64,000 nt of DNA, taken from NCBI GenBank assembly GCA_021739695.1, contig JAIPBM010000001.1, positions 1 through 64,000 of the forward strand, read 5' to 3'. Shown piece by piece: positions 53,813 to 62,177 of this stretch (the first letter of the stretch is position 1; each line of letters begins with the position of its first letter). The notes below the pieces were generated by a model. That model saw nothing but the letters and a program-made list of their open reading frames with translations. It was not told the origin of the DNA and made no database searches. A program made the translations under genes and the position numbers. This stretch comes from Flavobacteriales bacterium. Its GTDB lineage: Bacteria > Bacteroidota > Bacteroidia > UBA10329.

Positions 53813-54271
53813 ATGGAAGAAGGATTCATTAAGTACGATAACCCCGAAAAACAAGAGCGTTACGACCGTGCATATTTGCGGATGGCGCTGGAATGGGCAA
53901 GACTTTCGCATTGCCAACGAAGACAAGTTGGGGCAATCATTGTAAAAGAAGGGCAGATCATTGCCGATGGTTACAATGGCACTCCGTCTGGTTTTGACAA
54001 TTGCTGCGAAACCGAAACGGGCGAAACACACTGGTATGTGCTGCATGCTGAGGCTAACGCCATTATGAAAGTGGCAAGATCAATGAACAGCGCACGCGAT
54101 TCTACGTTGTATTTAACGCTTTCTCCTTGCAAGGATTGTAGCAAGTTGGTGCATCAGGCCGGAATAAAGCGCTTGGTTTTCATAAATGGTTATAAGGATA
54201 TGAGTGGCGTGGAATTTTTGAAAGAAGCAGGCGTTGAAGTGGTTCAATTACCTGATGTGATGATTCAATGA
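53813..54271 (+). CDS. dCMP deaminase-family protein
   Basis: 152 residues of the cytidine/deoxycytidylate deaminase family (ComEB-like). Zinc ligands: HAEANA near residue 77 and PCKDC near 104. The N-terminal LEWARLSHCQRRQVGAIIVK and GYNGTPSGFDNCCE are typical of dCMP deaminase, which makes dUMP for dTTP synthesis. Its stop overlaps the following S41 protease start by 4 bp. A TAGCTTCG element at 53797-53804 may be the promoter. Confidence 0.9.
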   Translation: MEEGFIKYDNPEKQERYDRAYLRMALEWARLSHCQRRQVGAIIVKEGQIIADGYNGTPSGFDNCCETETGETHWYVLHAEANAIMKVARSMNSARDSTLYLTLSPCKDCSKLVHQAGIKRLVFINGYKDMSGVEFLKEAGVEVVQLPDVMIQ

Positions 54272-55866
54272 GCGACAGTCGGTTCAAACTCTTCATCTAT
54301 TATCCGATCGTGCTGGCCTTGGTGCTGGCCGCAGGAATTTATCTAGGTTCTATCCTAAATGTGGGGCAGTTGTCTCATGTTGGTATCGAATCTTCTTCAG
54401 CCAACTCAAAGAAGATCACCAATTTGTTGAACTACGTTCAAGAGGAATATGTCGATTCCGTTAACCTTGATGGATTGACCGAGTCTACAATCATCAAAAT
54501 GCTGGATCAGCTCGACCCTCATTCGTCTTATATACCTGCTCGTGAATTGGAGTCTTCCAATGAGCCTTTGAACGGGAATTTCGATGGAATCGGTGTTGAA
54601 TTCAATATTATCAGCGACACTATTGTTGTGGTTGCTCCGATAAATGGCGGCCCGTCTGAAAAATTGGGAATCCGTTCTGGAGACAGGATCGTTTCTATTG
54701 AAGATACTGTGGTTGCTGGCACGGGTATTAAGAATGAAGATGTGATCTCTAAACTTCGTGGTGAACGCGGCACGAATGTGAAAGTGGAAATTGCAAGACG
54801 AGGAGTGAAAAAACTGATGGTATTCAATATCGAACGCGACAAGATTCCGATCTATAGTGTCGATGCAGGATACATGGTAAACGACAAGGTCGGTTACATC
54901 AAGGTCAGTCGGTTTGGCGCAACCACGTATGATGAGTTTTCGGAGAAATTAGTCGAATTGCAACAAAACGGTCTGCAATCACTCATCGTAGACCTTCGCG
55001 GAAATCCAGGCGGTTATCTGAATGCAGCCATCAATATCTGCGATGAATTTCTTCCAACAGGAAAACTGATCGTTTATACGGAGGGAAGAGCACGACCAAA
55101 AGACAATGCATTCGCCACTTCTCACGGAGATTTTGAAAAAGGAAAATTGGTGATATTGGTTGATGAAGGTTCTGCGTCAGCTTCAGAAATCGTATCTGGC
55201 GCAGTACAAGACAACGATAGAGGAACTATTGTGGGAAGAAGAACATTTGGAAAAGGTTTGGTACAAGAACAAGTTGAATTGGCTGATGGTTCGGCAGTAA
55301 GATTGACGATTGCTAGATATTACACGCCAACCGGAAGATGTATTCAGCGGCCTTACGGAGAAGGTGACGACTATTATGGCGATCTCTACAATCGGTTGGA
55401 ACATGGAGAATTGTATGAGGCAGACAGTATTTCTGTTGATAAGAAAGAACGTTTTGTAACCCCAGGCGGAAAGGTGGTTTATGGCGGAGGCGGAATTGTT
55501 CCCGATGTTTTTGTTCCATTGGACACGACCAATTACTCAGAATTCCATCGTGAATTGCTGGGCTCAGGAGCGCTGCGGGAGTTTGCGCTGAACTATGCAT
55601 CGAAGAACAGAAAGGAACTCGAAAAATTCGAAACGCCAGATGCGTTCAGAAAGCGATTTGAATTTGCCGCAAGCATTTATCCGCAACTCATCGACTTTGC
55701 AAAAACGAAGAATGTGAAAGCCACCGATTTCGCAAAAGCAAAACCAGAGGTCTTGAACAATCTGAAAGCATTGATTGCGCGTAGCAAATGGAACGGCAAC
55801 GGGTTTTATCCGATCATTAATGAGAACGATAAGATGATAAACGCTGCGCTAGAGGTATTGGACTAA
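54268..55866 (+). CDS. S41 family C-terminal processing protease (second copy)
   Basis: 532 residues. N-terminal membrane anchor (YYPIVLALVLAAGIYLGSIL), PDZ domain (GIGVEFNIISDTIVVVAPI ... GDRIVSIEDT), catalytic Ser in EGSASASEIVSG near 300 and Lys in RRTFGKGLVQEQ near 326. It differs from the copy at 23066 in its C-terminal region, which is shorter and less charged. Coupled to the dCMP deaminase gene by ATGA overlap and convergent, with 4-bp overlap, with dprA. Confidence 0.94.
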   Translation: MSDSRFKLFIYYPIVLALVLAAGIYLGSILNVGQLSHVGIESSSANSKKITNLLNYVQEEYVDSVNLDGLTESTIIKMLDQLDPHSSYIPARELESSNEPLNGNFDGIGVEFNIISDTIVVVAPINGGPSEKLGIRSGDRIVSIEDTVVAGTGIKNEDVISKLRGERGTNVKVEIARRGVKKLMVFNIERDKIPIYSVDAGYMVNDKVGYIKVSRFGATTYDEFSEKLVELQQNGLQSLIVDLRGNPGGYLNAAINICDEFLPTGKLIVYTEGRARPKDNAFATSHGDFEKGKLVILVDEGSASASEIVSGAVQDNDRGTIVGRRTFGKGLVQEQVELADGSAVRLTIARYYTPTGRCIQRPYGEGDDYYGDLYNRLEHGELYEADSISVDKKERFVTPGGKVVYGGGGIVPDVFVPLDTTNYSEFHRELLGSGALREFALNYASKNRKELEKFETPDAFRKRFEFAASIYPQLIDFAKTKNVKATDFAKAKPEVLNNLKALIARSKWNGNGFYPIINENDKMINAALEVLD

Positions 55867-56969
55867 TTAAGTCTGTAAACCTTTCCAGGAAGAGTGCTAA
55901 CAATTCCTTCGAATTCCAATTCAAGCAGAATAGAAGCCACTTTACTCATCGGAAATCCGGAAAGCACGGCCAATCGGTCAATGGTGTGGTCTTTTTCGCG
56001 CAATACTGCAACCACCGTCTCCTGCTCTTCGCTTAGGTCGACCAGCAATTTCGTCTGTGCTTGAGGCTTCTTTTTTGATTCGTCTTGTTGCCATCCTAAA
56101 GCTTTTAAAATATCGTTACCGGAAGTAACGAGCGCTGCTTTGTGGTTCATGATCAGATAATGACATCCGGCAGAATATTCATCACTCAATCTTCCTGGCA
56201 CTGCAAACACATCTCTATCGTATCCATTTGCCAGCTCGGCAGTTATCAGCGCACCACCTTTTATGCCTGCTTCCACCACTATGGTTGCATCACTCATTCC
56301 AGCAACAATTCTATTCCGCTTAGGAAAATTCTCCCTGTCTGGATTAGTGCCGATCGGAAAATCAGTGATCAACGCACCATTTTCGAGCATTTCTATGGCT
56401 GTATTCGTATGCAGTTTCGGGTACACCCTATCGAGTCCATGCGCCAAACAACCGATGGTTGGTATGTTAAATTTCAGTGAAGCTTTATGTGCAGCTATGT
56501 CAATTCCGTAGGCCAACCCACTTACGATGGTCACTTGCGCTTTGGCCAATTGTTCAACGATTGATTCTGTGATTTCTTTTCCTTGCCTTGTAGCATTTCG
56601 AGTTCCCACAATACTTAGTGCTCTTGACGGATTTATGCTCCCATTGCCCTTGGCATAGAGAACCACGGGCGAATCATCGCAATGCTTCAATCTTTGAGGA
56701 TAATCACTGTCTAGAAAGGAAATGGCACGCACGCTATTTTTCAGCGCAAACTGTAGTTCGTCTTCGGCCTGCTTCAGCACCACGCTTGATGACACCACAT
56801 TTGCAATGGCCGCTCCGATAGAGGGAATCTTCAATAAAAACGATTTCGGTTGCCTGAAAACCTGCTTCGGGCCGCCACAATACGCAACGAGTTTTTTGAT
56901 TCGCGCATCGCCAATTCCAACCACCTTGCTGAGTGCGATCAGATATAGTGTCTGTTCCTGTCTATCCAA
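55863..56969 (-). CDS. dprA: DNA-processing protein DprA
   Basis: 368 residues; loads RecA on incoming single-stranded DNA during transformation. N-terminal helix-hairpin-helix region (GIGDARIKKLVAYCGGP), Rossmann-type DprA core with SGLAYGIDIAAHKASL, GCLAHGLDRVYP and FPKRNRIVAGMSDATIVVEAGIKGG near 225-245, and the C-terminal winged helix (LAVLSGFPMSKVASILLELE). The only start found is TTG 56969; an AATATTTG element (56982-56975) ends 5 nt before it. Confidence 0.93.
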   Translation of the reverse strand: MDRQEQTLYLIALSKVVGIGDARIKKLVAYCGGPKQVFRQPKSFLLKIPSIGAAIANVVSSSVVLKQAEDELQFALKNSVRAISFLDSDYPQRLKHCDDSPVVLYAKGNGSINPSRALSIVGTRNATRQGKEITESIVEQLAKAQVTIVSGLAYGIDIAAHKASLKFNIPTIGCLAHGLDRVYPKLHTNTAIEMLENGALITDFPIGTNPDRENFPKRNRIVAGMSDATIVVEAGIKGGALITAELANGYDRDVFAVPGRLSDEYSAGCHYLIMNHKAALVTSGNDILKALGWQQDESKKKPQAQTKLLVDLSEEQETVVAVLREKDHTIDRLAVLSGFPMSKVASILLELEFEGIVSTLPGKVYRLN

Positions 56970-57034
56970 CTATACAAATATTGATATATTCGCCCCGTTC
57001 AAAATCTGGCCTTTAAACCGCTGAAATCTAACAT

Positions 57035-59554
57035 ATGAAAAGAATATTTACTACTGCAATTCTATCATTTTTGGTTCTGTTTGCCTTTGCACAAGATACA
57101 GGAACTGTAAAAGGTACAGTAAAAGATAAGGATTCTGGAGAGACCATTATTGGCGCCAGTGTCGTTTGGGAAGCTGATAAAGGCCGTGGTGCTGCAACTG
57201 ATTTCGATGGGAATTTCTCGCTCACTCTGCCAGAAGGGGCACAAAAAGTTATTATCACTTCTATCGGTTATGATTCGCAGACAATTGCGGTAACGGTAAA
57301 AAAAGGAGAGACATCAACCGTTAACGTTAGTATGGGCGTTGGGTCTATCCAAAAAGAGATGGTAATCGTATCTGCTGGTAAGTTTGAGCAGAAACGAGAA
57401 GACCTAACCGTTTCGGTTTCGGTTATTGAACCTGAGCTACTTGAGAGTAGAGGTTCTACAAGTGCAGAAGATGCACTTGAGCAAACTCCTGGTCTTACTA
57501 TCGTTGATTCAGAACCTCAAATGCGTGGTGGTAGTGGCTATAGCTTTGGCGCTGGTGCAAGGGTTATGATGTTGGTGGATGACCTGCCTATTATGACGGG
57601 TGATGCAGGTAGAGCAAGTTTTGGATTCGTGCCAATTGAGAATTTGGAGCAGATTGAGGTGATCAAAGGCGCATCGTCTGTACTCTACGGTTCTTCGGCA
57701 CTTAATGGTATCATTAACATTAGAACAGCATATCCAAAGGACAAGCCTAAGACGAAAATCAATATCTATACAGGTCTATACAGTGCTCCTCAACAAGAGA
57801 GTGCTATTTGGTGGGATAAGAATGATGTGCCTATTTATAGCGGAATGAACTTCTTCCACTCTCGAAAAATCAAGAAAACATGGGACCTTGTAATAGGAGG
57901 TAACTTCCTTATTGATAACGGCTTCATCGGACCAGAACCTTCTGATACTCTGATCAATTCCGTGGGGTACGTTACCAATGTGAATAAAGATACGGACGGC
58001 AACATCGTTGACACCACTTATACACAACCACGTAAAGGTTTTGAGAACAGGTTTAGAATGAATTTCAATTTGCGCAAGCGCTCTGAGAAGATTCCGGGCC
58101 TCGCGTTCGGGATCAATGGTAACGCCATGTATTCTAAAAGTGCAGGAAGCCTTTTGTGGCTAAATAAGGATGATGGTCTTTTCCGACCTTTCGGTGGTAG
58201 CATCACGCTTACTAAGCAGACATCTTACAACATTGACCCTTTCATCACCTATTCTGGTCCTGCAGGATCCAAGCATACTTTGCGTGGACGTGTATTTCAT
58301 CAGAACAACGATAACAACAACAATCAAGGAAACTTGAATTACGTAGGGTTTTTGGAGTATCAGTTTGCTCACAAATTTGCCAATATCAACGATTTCACCA
58401 TCACCATTGGGGCTATGGGACAATATGTTTACAGTAAGGCACAGCTGTATGCCGGTAATGGAAAAGGAAACGGAATCAATAATGCGATAAATGCTGCTGC
58501 GTACGTTCAATTAGACAAGAAATTCTGGAAACGTGTGAACGTGAATGGTGGAGCTCGTTTCGAGTACTTCGCAGTGAACGGAAATGACACGATCATCCGA
58601 CCTGTTTTCAGAATCGGAGCTAATACTAAGCTTTGGAAAGAAGGTTATTTGAGAGCGTCTTTCGGAGAGGGTTTCCGATTCCCTACCATTGCAGAACGCT
58701 ACATTTTCACGGTAGTTGGAGGTTTACCAATTGTGCCAAACACCAACATTAAACCAGAGCGAAGCTATGCCGCAGAGGTGGCTTTAATGCAAGGAATCAA
58801 GATCGGCAAGTTCATGGGCTATTTGGACATTGCGGGTTTCTACCAATACTACAAGAATTTTGTTGAGTTCAATGGAGGTAACTTCGGTCCAGTAACCGGT
58901 CCATTTGGACGCTATGCATTCAGATCATTAAATACTGGAGATGCCCGTGTTTATGGAGCGGACGTTTCGTTGATGGGTAAAGGCGAATTCAATTCTTGGT
59001 TCGGCATGAATGTCCTTTTGGGATACACCTATGCTCGTCCAGAAACAATGGACCCGAACTACGTGTATGGAACGGATAGTACTGGCCAGCAACTTACCCA
59101 ATTGAATACAAGTTCAACGATTCCAAACGCAACAGTTTTCGATACTCCAGAACAAACTGCAGCTCGTGAAAAGGCTATTGCAGATTTCATAAAATATCCT
59201 GTGCTTAAATACCGATTTGAGCATTTGGTGAATGCGGATGTGGAATTCCTTTTTACCATTAAGAAGAACCAAAAATTGTCTGTTGGTCTGACTTACCGTT
59301 ATTACAGCTACATGAAGAGTGTGGATAAGGTATTCTATACCTTGGACGCACTTGTTGGTTGGGGCGCTGTGGATTTCCGCAATAGCCACAACAAAGGCGA
59401 CCATGTATTTGATTTAAGGGCAGCTTACGATTTTTCGGAAAACATCAAACTTGGAGTTTCGGTCAAGAACCTAACTAATCGTTTGTATGCACTTCGCCCT
59501 TTGAAGGTAAATCCACCTAGAACCATACAGCTTCAGCTTACGGTAACTTTCTAA
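57035..59554 (+). CDS. TonB-dependent receptor with carboxypeptidase-like N-domain
   Basis: 839 residues. Signal peptide MKRIFTTAILSFLVLFAFAQ, a CarboxypepD-regulatory-like domain (about 22-105: GTVKGTVKDKDSGETIIGAS), a plug (about 120-235: EQTPGLTIVDSEPQMRGGSGYSF, LYGSSALNGIINI) and a beta barrel ending in TIQLQLTVTF. It lacks an adjacent SusD gene, so it is not a Sus-type polysaccharide pair; the plug resembles receptors for siderophores, haem, cobalamin or peptides. A TATATTCG element (56985-56992) is a possible promoter, back to back with that of dprA. Confidence 0.94.
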   Translation: MKRIFTTAILSFLVLFAFAQDTGTVKGTVKDKDSGETIIGASVVWEADKGRGAATDFDGNFSLTLPEGAQKVIITSIGYDSQTIAVTVKKGETSTVNVSMGVGSIQKEMVIVSAGKFEQKREDLTVSVSVIEPELLESRGSTSAEDALEQTPGLTIVDSEPQMRGGSGYSFGAGARVMMLVDDLPIMTGDAGRASFGFVPIENLEQIEVIKGASSVLYGSSALNGIINIRTAYPKDKPKTKINIYTGLYSAPQQESAIWWDKNDVPIYSGMNFFHSRKIKKTWDLVIGGNFLIDNGFIGPEPSDTLINSVGYVTNVNKDTDGNIVDTTYTQPRKGFENRFRMNFNLRKRSEKIPGLAFGINGNAMYSKSAGSLLWLNKDDGLFRPFGGSITLTKQTSYNIDPFITYSGPAGSKHTLRGRVFHQNNDNNNNQGNLNYVGFLEYQFAHKFANINDFTITIGAMGQYVYSKAQLYAGNGKGNGINNAINAAAYVQLDKKFWKRVNVNGGARFEYFAVNGNDTIIRPVFRIGANTKLWKEGYLRASFGEGFRFPTIAERYIFTVVGGLPIVPNTNIKPERSYAAEVALMQGIKIGKFMGYLDIAGFYQYYKNFVEFNGGNFGPVTGPFGRYAFRSLNTGDARVYGADVSLMGKGEFNSWFGMNVLLGYTYARPETMDPNYVYGTDSTGQQLTQLNTSSTIPNATVFDTPEQTAAREKAIADFIKYPVLKYRFEHLVNADVEFLFTIKKNQKLSVGLTYRYYSYMKSVDKVFYTLDALVGWGAVDFRNSHNKGDHVFDLRAAYDFSENIKLGVSVKNLTNRLYALRPLKVNPPRTIQLQLTVTF

Positions 59555-59632
59555 GTTACGTCTGAAAAACGTCAGTTTCTGTTTGGATAAAATTTTCACC
59601 TTTGAGCCCTTACAAACAAACAAAGGGATCAA

Positions 59633-61078
59633 ATGGCTAAAAGGAAAATTGAACCGCTAACCGAGAAACGGGAACACAGTTTCTTTGGTGATGTATTGAA
59701 GTATTTTGATCATGCCGCCCAGTTTTTGGAGCATGACAGTTCGTTGCTTGAGCAGATTAAATACTGCAATAGCGTTTATCGCATGCGCTTTCCTGTGAAG
59801 AACGATGAAGGCAAGATTGAAACCATTGAGGCTTACCGTGTAGAGCACAGTCACCACAGACAGCCGACCAAAGGTGGAATCCGTTTTAGTTTCCACGTGA
59901 ATCAGGACGAGGTAATGGCATTGGCTGCGCTGATGACCTACAAATGTGCCTTGGTAGATGTGCCTTTTGGAGGAGCAAAAGGAGGCATCAAAGTAAGTCC
60001 ACGAACATGCAGTGTAGGCATGCTTGAGCGTATCACCAGACGCTACACCACAGAGCTGGTTAAGAAGAATTTCATCGGTCCCGGAATCGATGTTCCTGCA
60101 CCTGATTATGGTAGTGGTGAGCGTGAAATGGCATGGATGGCTGACACTTATTCGACTTTCTATCCAACAGACCTCAACGCAATTGCCTGTGTAACTGGAA
60201 AACCGATTTCACATGGCGGTATTGCTGGTAGAAGAGAAGCAACAGGATTGGGCGTTTTCTATGGTGTGCGACATGCTTGCAGCTACAAGGAAGACATGGA
60301 TAAGTTGGGAATGACCACAGGCTTGGAAGGAAAACGAATTGCCATTCAAGGTATGGGCAACGTGGGTTACTGGGCAGCTAAATTCTTTCACGATGGAGGA
60401 GCAAAGATTATTGCTGTTGCCGAGTGGGATGGATCTGTTTATAATGAGAATGGAATCGATCCAGACGATTTGCTTGCATACAAAAACAAGAACAATGGTA
60501 TTCTAGGATTCCCAGGAGCCAAAGACCTTGGTGGTCCTGGAGCTGCGTTGGAAGTTGAGTGCGACATTCTCATTCCTGCCGCTTTGGAAAATCAGGTGAA
60601 TAGCGAAAATGCCGCCAATGTCAAGTGTAAGATCTTGGCCGAAGCAGCTAACGGACCTGTAACGCCAGAAGCAGAAGAAGTGCTTCTTAAAAAAGGTGTT
60701 CTACTTATTCCAGATATTTACATCAATGCTGGTGGTGTTAGCGTATCGTACTTCGAATGGTTGAAAAACCTTTCTCACGTTCGTTTTGGGCGAATGGAGA
60801 AACGCTATCGTGCAACTATGAATCACAACATCATTGATGCAATTGAAGGTGCCAGTGGAACGAAAGTTTCTGATGATTCCGTGAAATTGATAGAACGCGG
60901 AGCTGATGAGCGCGATCTTGTTTATTCTGGTTTAGAGGAAACGATGATCACTGCTTACGACAACATCCGTAACCGAATGGTAAGCACTGACGGAATCAAC
61001 GACCTGCGTACTGCAGCATTTGTGGAAGCCATTGATAAAGTTGCGGTTAGTTACCACAACCTTGGAATCTGGCCATAA
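59633..61078 (+). CDS. Glu/Leu/Phe/Val family dehydrogenase, probably glutamate
   Basis: 481 residues; NAD(P)-linked oxidative deamination of an amino acid. The catalytic block LVDVPFGGAKGGIKVSP near 105-118 holds the Lys; HHRQPTKGGIRFS is the substrate pocket and GKRIAIQGMGNVGYWAAKFF near 235 is the dinucleotide fold. PAPDYGSGEREMAWMADTY is typical of GDH. The specific substrate (glutamate versus leucine or valine) is from overall resemblance only. A clear terminator follows the stop. Confidence 0.92.
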   Translation: MAKRKIEPLTEKREHSFFGDVLKYFDHAAQFLEHDSSLLEQIKYCNSVYRMRFPVKNDEGKIETIEAYRVEHSHHRQPTKGGIRFSFHVNQDEVMALAALMTYKCALVDVPFGGAKGGIKVSPRTCSVGMLERITRRYTTELVKKNFIGPGIDVPAPDYGSGEREMAWMADTYSTFYPTDLNAIACVTGKPISHGGIAGRREATGLGVFYGVRHACSYKEDMDKLGMTTGLEGKRIAIQGMGNVGYWAAKFFHDGGAKIIAVAEWDGSVYNENGIDPDDLLAYKNKNNGILGFPGAKDLGGPGAALEVECDILIPAALENQVNSENAANVKCKILAEAANGPVTPEAEEVLLKKGVLLIPDIYINAGGVSVSYFEWLKNLSHVRFGRMEKRYRATMNHNIIDAIEGASGTKVSDDSVKLIERGADERDLVYSGLEETMITAYDNIRNRMVSTDGINDLRTAAFVEAIDKVAVSYHNLGIWP

Positions 61079-61098
61079 TTCGTGAGATTGAAATATTT

Positions 61099-61134
61099 AA
61101 AAAGCCCGATCGCTTCCAACGGTCGGGCTTTTTT
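61099..61134 (+). terminator. Terminator after the Glu-type dehydrogenase gene
   Basis: AAAAAGCCCGA / TCGGGCTTTTTT hairpin with about 11 nt between the arms, ending in T residues then GTG. Confidence 0.85.
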
Positions 61135-61246
61135 GTGTTCTTCACACACGATTGATCAGCATCAGCGCTCAAAACGGTGTTGAGAGCGAGGGCCAAAAAA
61201 ATGATCAAGGTTCACTATTTTCATCACATCATTAATTTCTGCTACC

Positions 61247-62143
61247 ATGGCAAAAACACCCAATTATAAAGTTGACCCTAAGGAAAATATCTATTTCGCT
61301 ATCTGTCTTGTCTTCAGTCTGCTTATCTACACAAGCATCATTGTAGGCATTATGGCGGGCATGGATTTTGGCAAAGGTCCATTGATTGCAGCTTTCGGTT
61401 TCTATGCTCTGATGATCATTGTGGCATTACACATAATGCGAGGAGTAATGATCGGTTACATCCGTGGTAATGCTGTGAAACTTGGCCCTAAACAGTTTCC
61501 GGACATCTACCAAGTAGTCATGAGCCAATCGCAAGCTTTAGGGCTGAATCGCATTCCTGAGGTTTTCCTATTACAGCAAGGCGGTTTGCTCAATGCTTTT
61601 GCCACGAGATTCATGGGCTCGGACTACGTTGTACTTTATTCCGACCTGATGGAAGAAGCCTACAAGAAAAATCAGGAAACGGTTGATTTTGTCATTGCCC
61701 ATGAATTAGGACACATAAAACGCAATCATATCTTGAAGCGCCTGATCGTACTTCCAAGTCTGATGATTCCATTTTTAGGAAACGCTTATTCGCGTGCCTG
61801 CGAATACACTTGTGATAGTATTGGTGCATCATTGAGTCCTGAAGGCGCACATTCAGGTTTGCTCGTTTTGGCTGCTGGAAAGCAGCTATATCGCAAGGTT
61901 GATGCACATTTTTTCATAGAGCAACGACAAACCGAATCAGGCTTTTGGACATGGTTTGCTGAGAAAATATCGACACATCCGCACCTCACAAATCGCTTGG
62001 CCCGTTTTACACACAACATTGGGTTTGCGGAAAAACCTCAAGTTTCAAAAAGTAATAGCTGGGATATGCCTCCTACGCAGGCTCCAAAAGAAGAGGTGAC
62101 AAAAGAATCAGTATCTGACGCAAGCAAGTACATGCCGAAGTAA
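61247..62143 (+). CDS. M48 family metalloprotease
   Basis: 298 residues. Two membrane helices near the N-terminus (YFAICLVFSLLIYTSIIVGIMAG, LIAAFGFYALMIIVALHIM), then the zinc site VIAHELGHIKRNH (HExxH near 151), followed by RACEYTCDSIGASLSPEGA with the third ligand Glu. The last 40 residues are polar. Related to HtpX-type membrane proteases that handle damaged membrane proteins; the substrate is unknown. Confidence 0.9.
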   Translation: MAKTPNYKVDPKENIYFAICLVFSLLIYTSIIVGIMAGMDFGKGPLIAAFGFYALMIIVALHIMRGVMIGYIRGNAVKLGPKQFPDIYQVVMSQSQALGLNRIPEVFLLQQGGLLNAFATRFMGSDYVVLYSDLMEEAYKKNQETVDFVIAHELGHIKRNHILKRLIVLPSLMIPFLGNAYSRACEYTCDSIGASLSPEGAHSGLLVLAAGKQLYRKVDAHFFIEQRQTESGFWTWFAEKISTHPHLTNRLARFTHNIGFAEKPQVSKSNSWDMPPTQAPKEEVTKESVSDASKYMPK

Positions 62144-62177
62144 TCAGAACTGTTCTTTCTCCTAACTCTTTCTTATT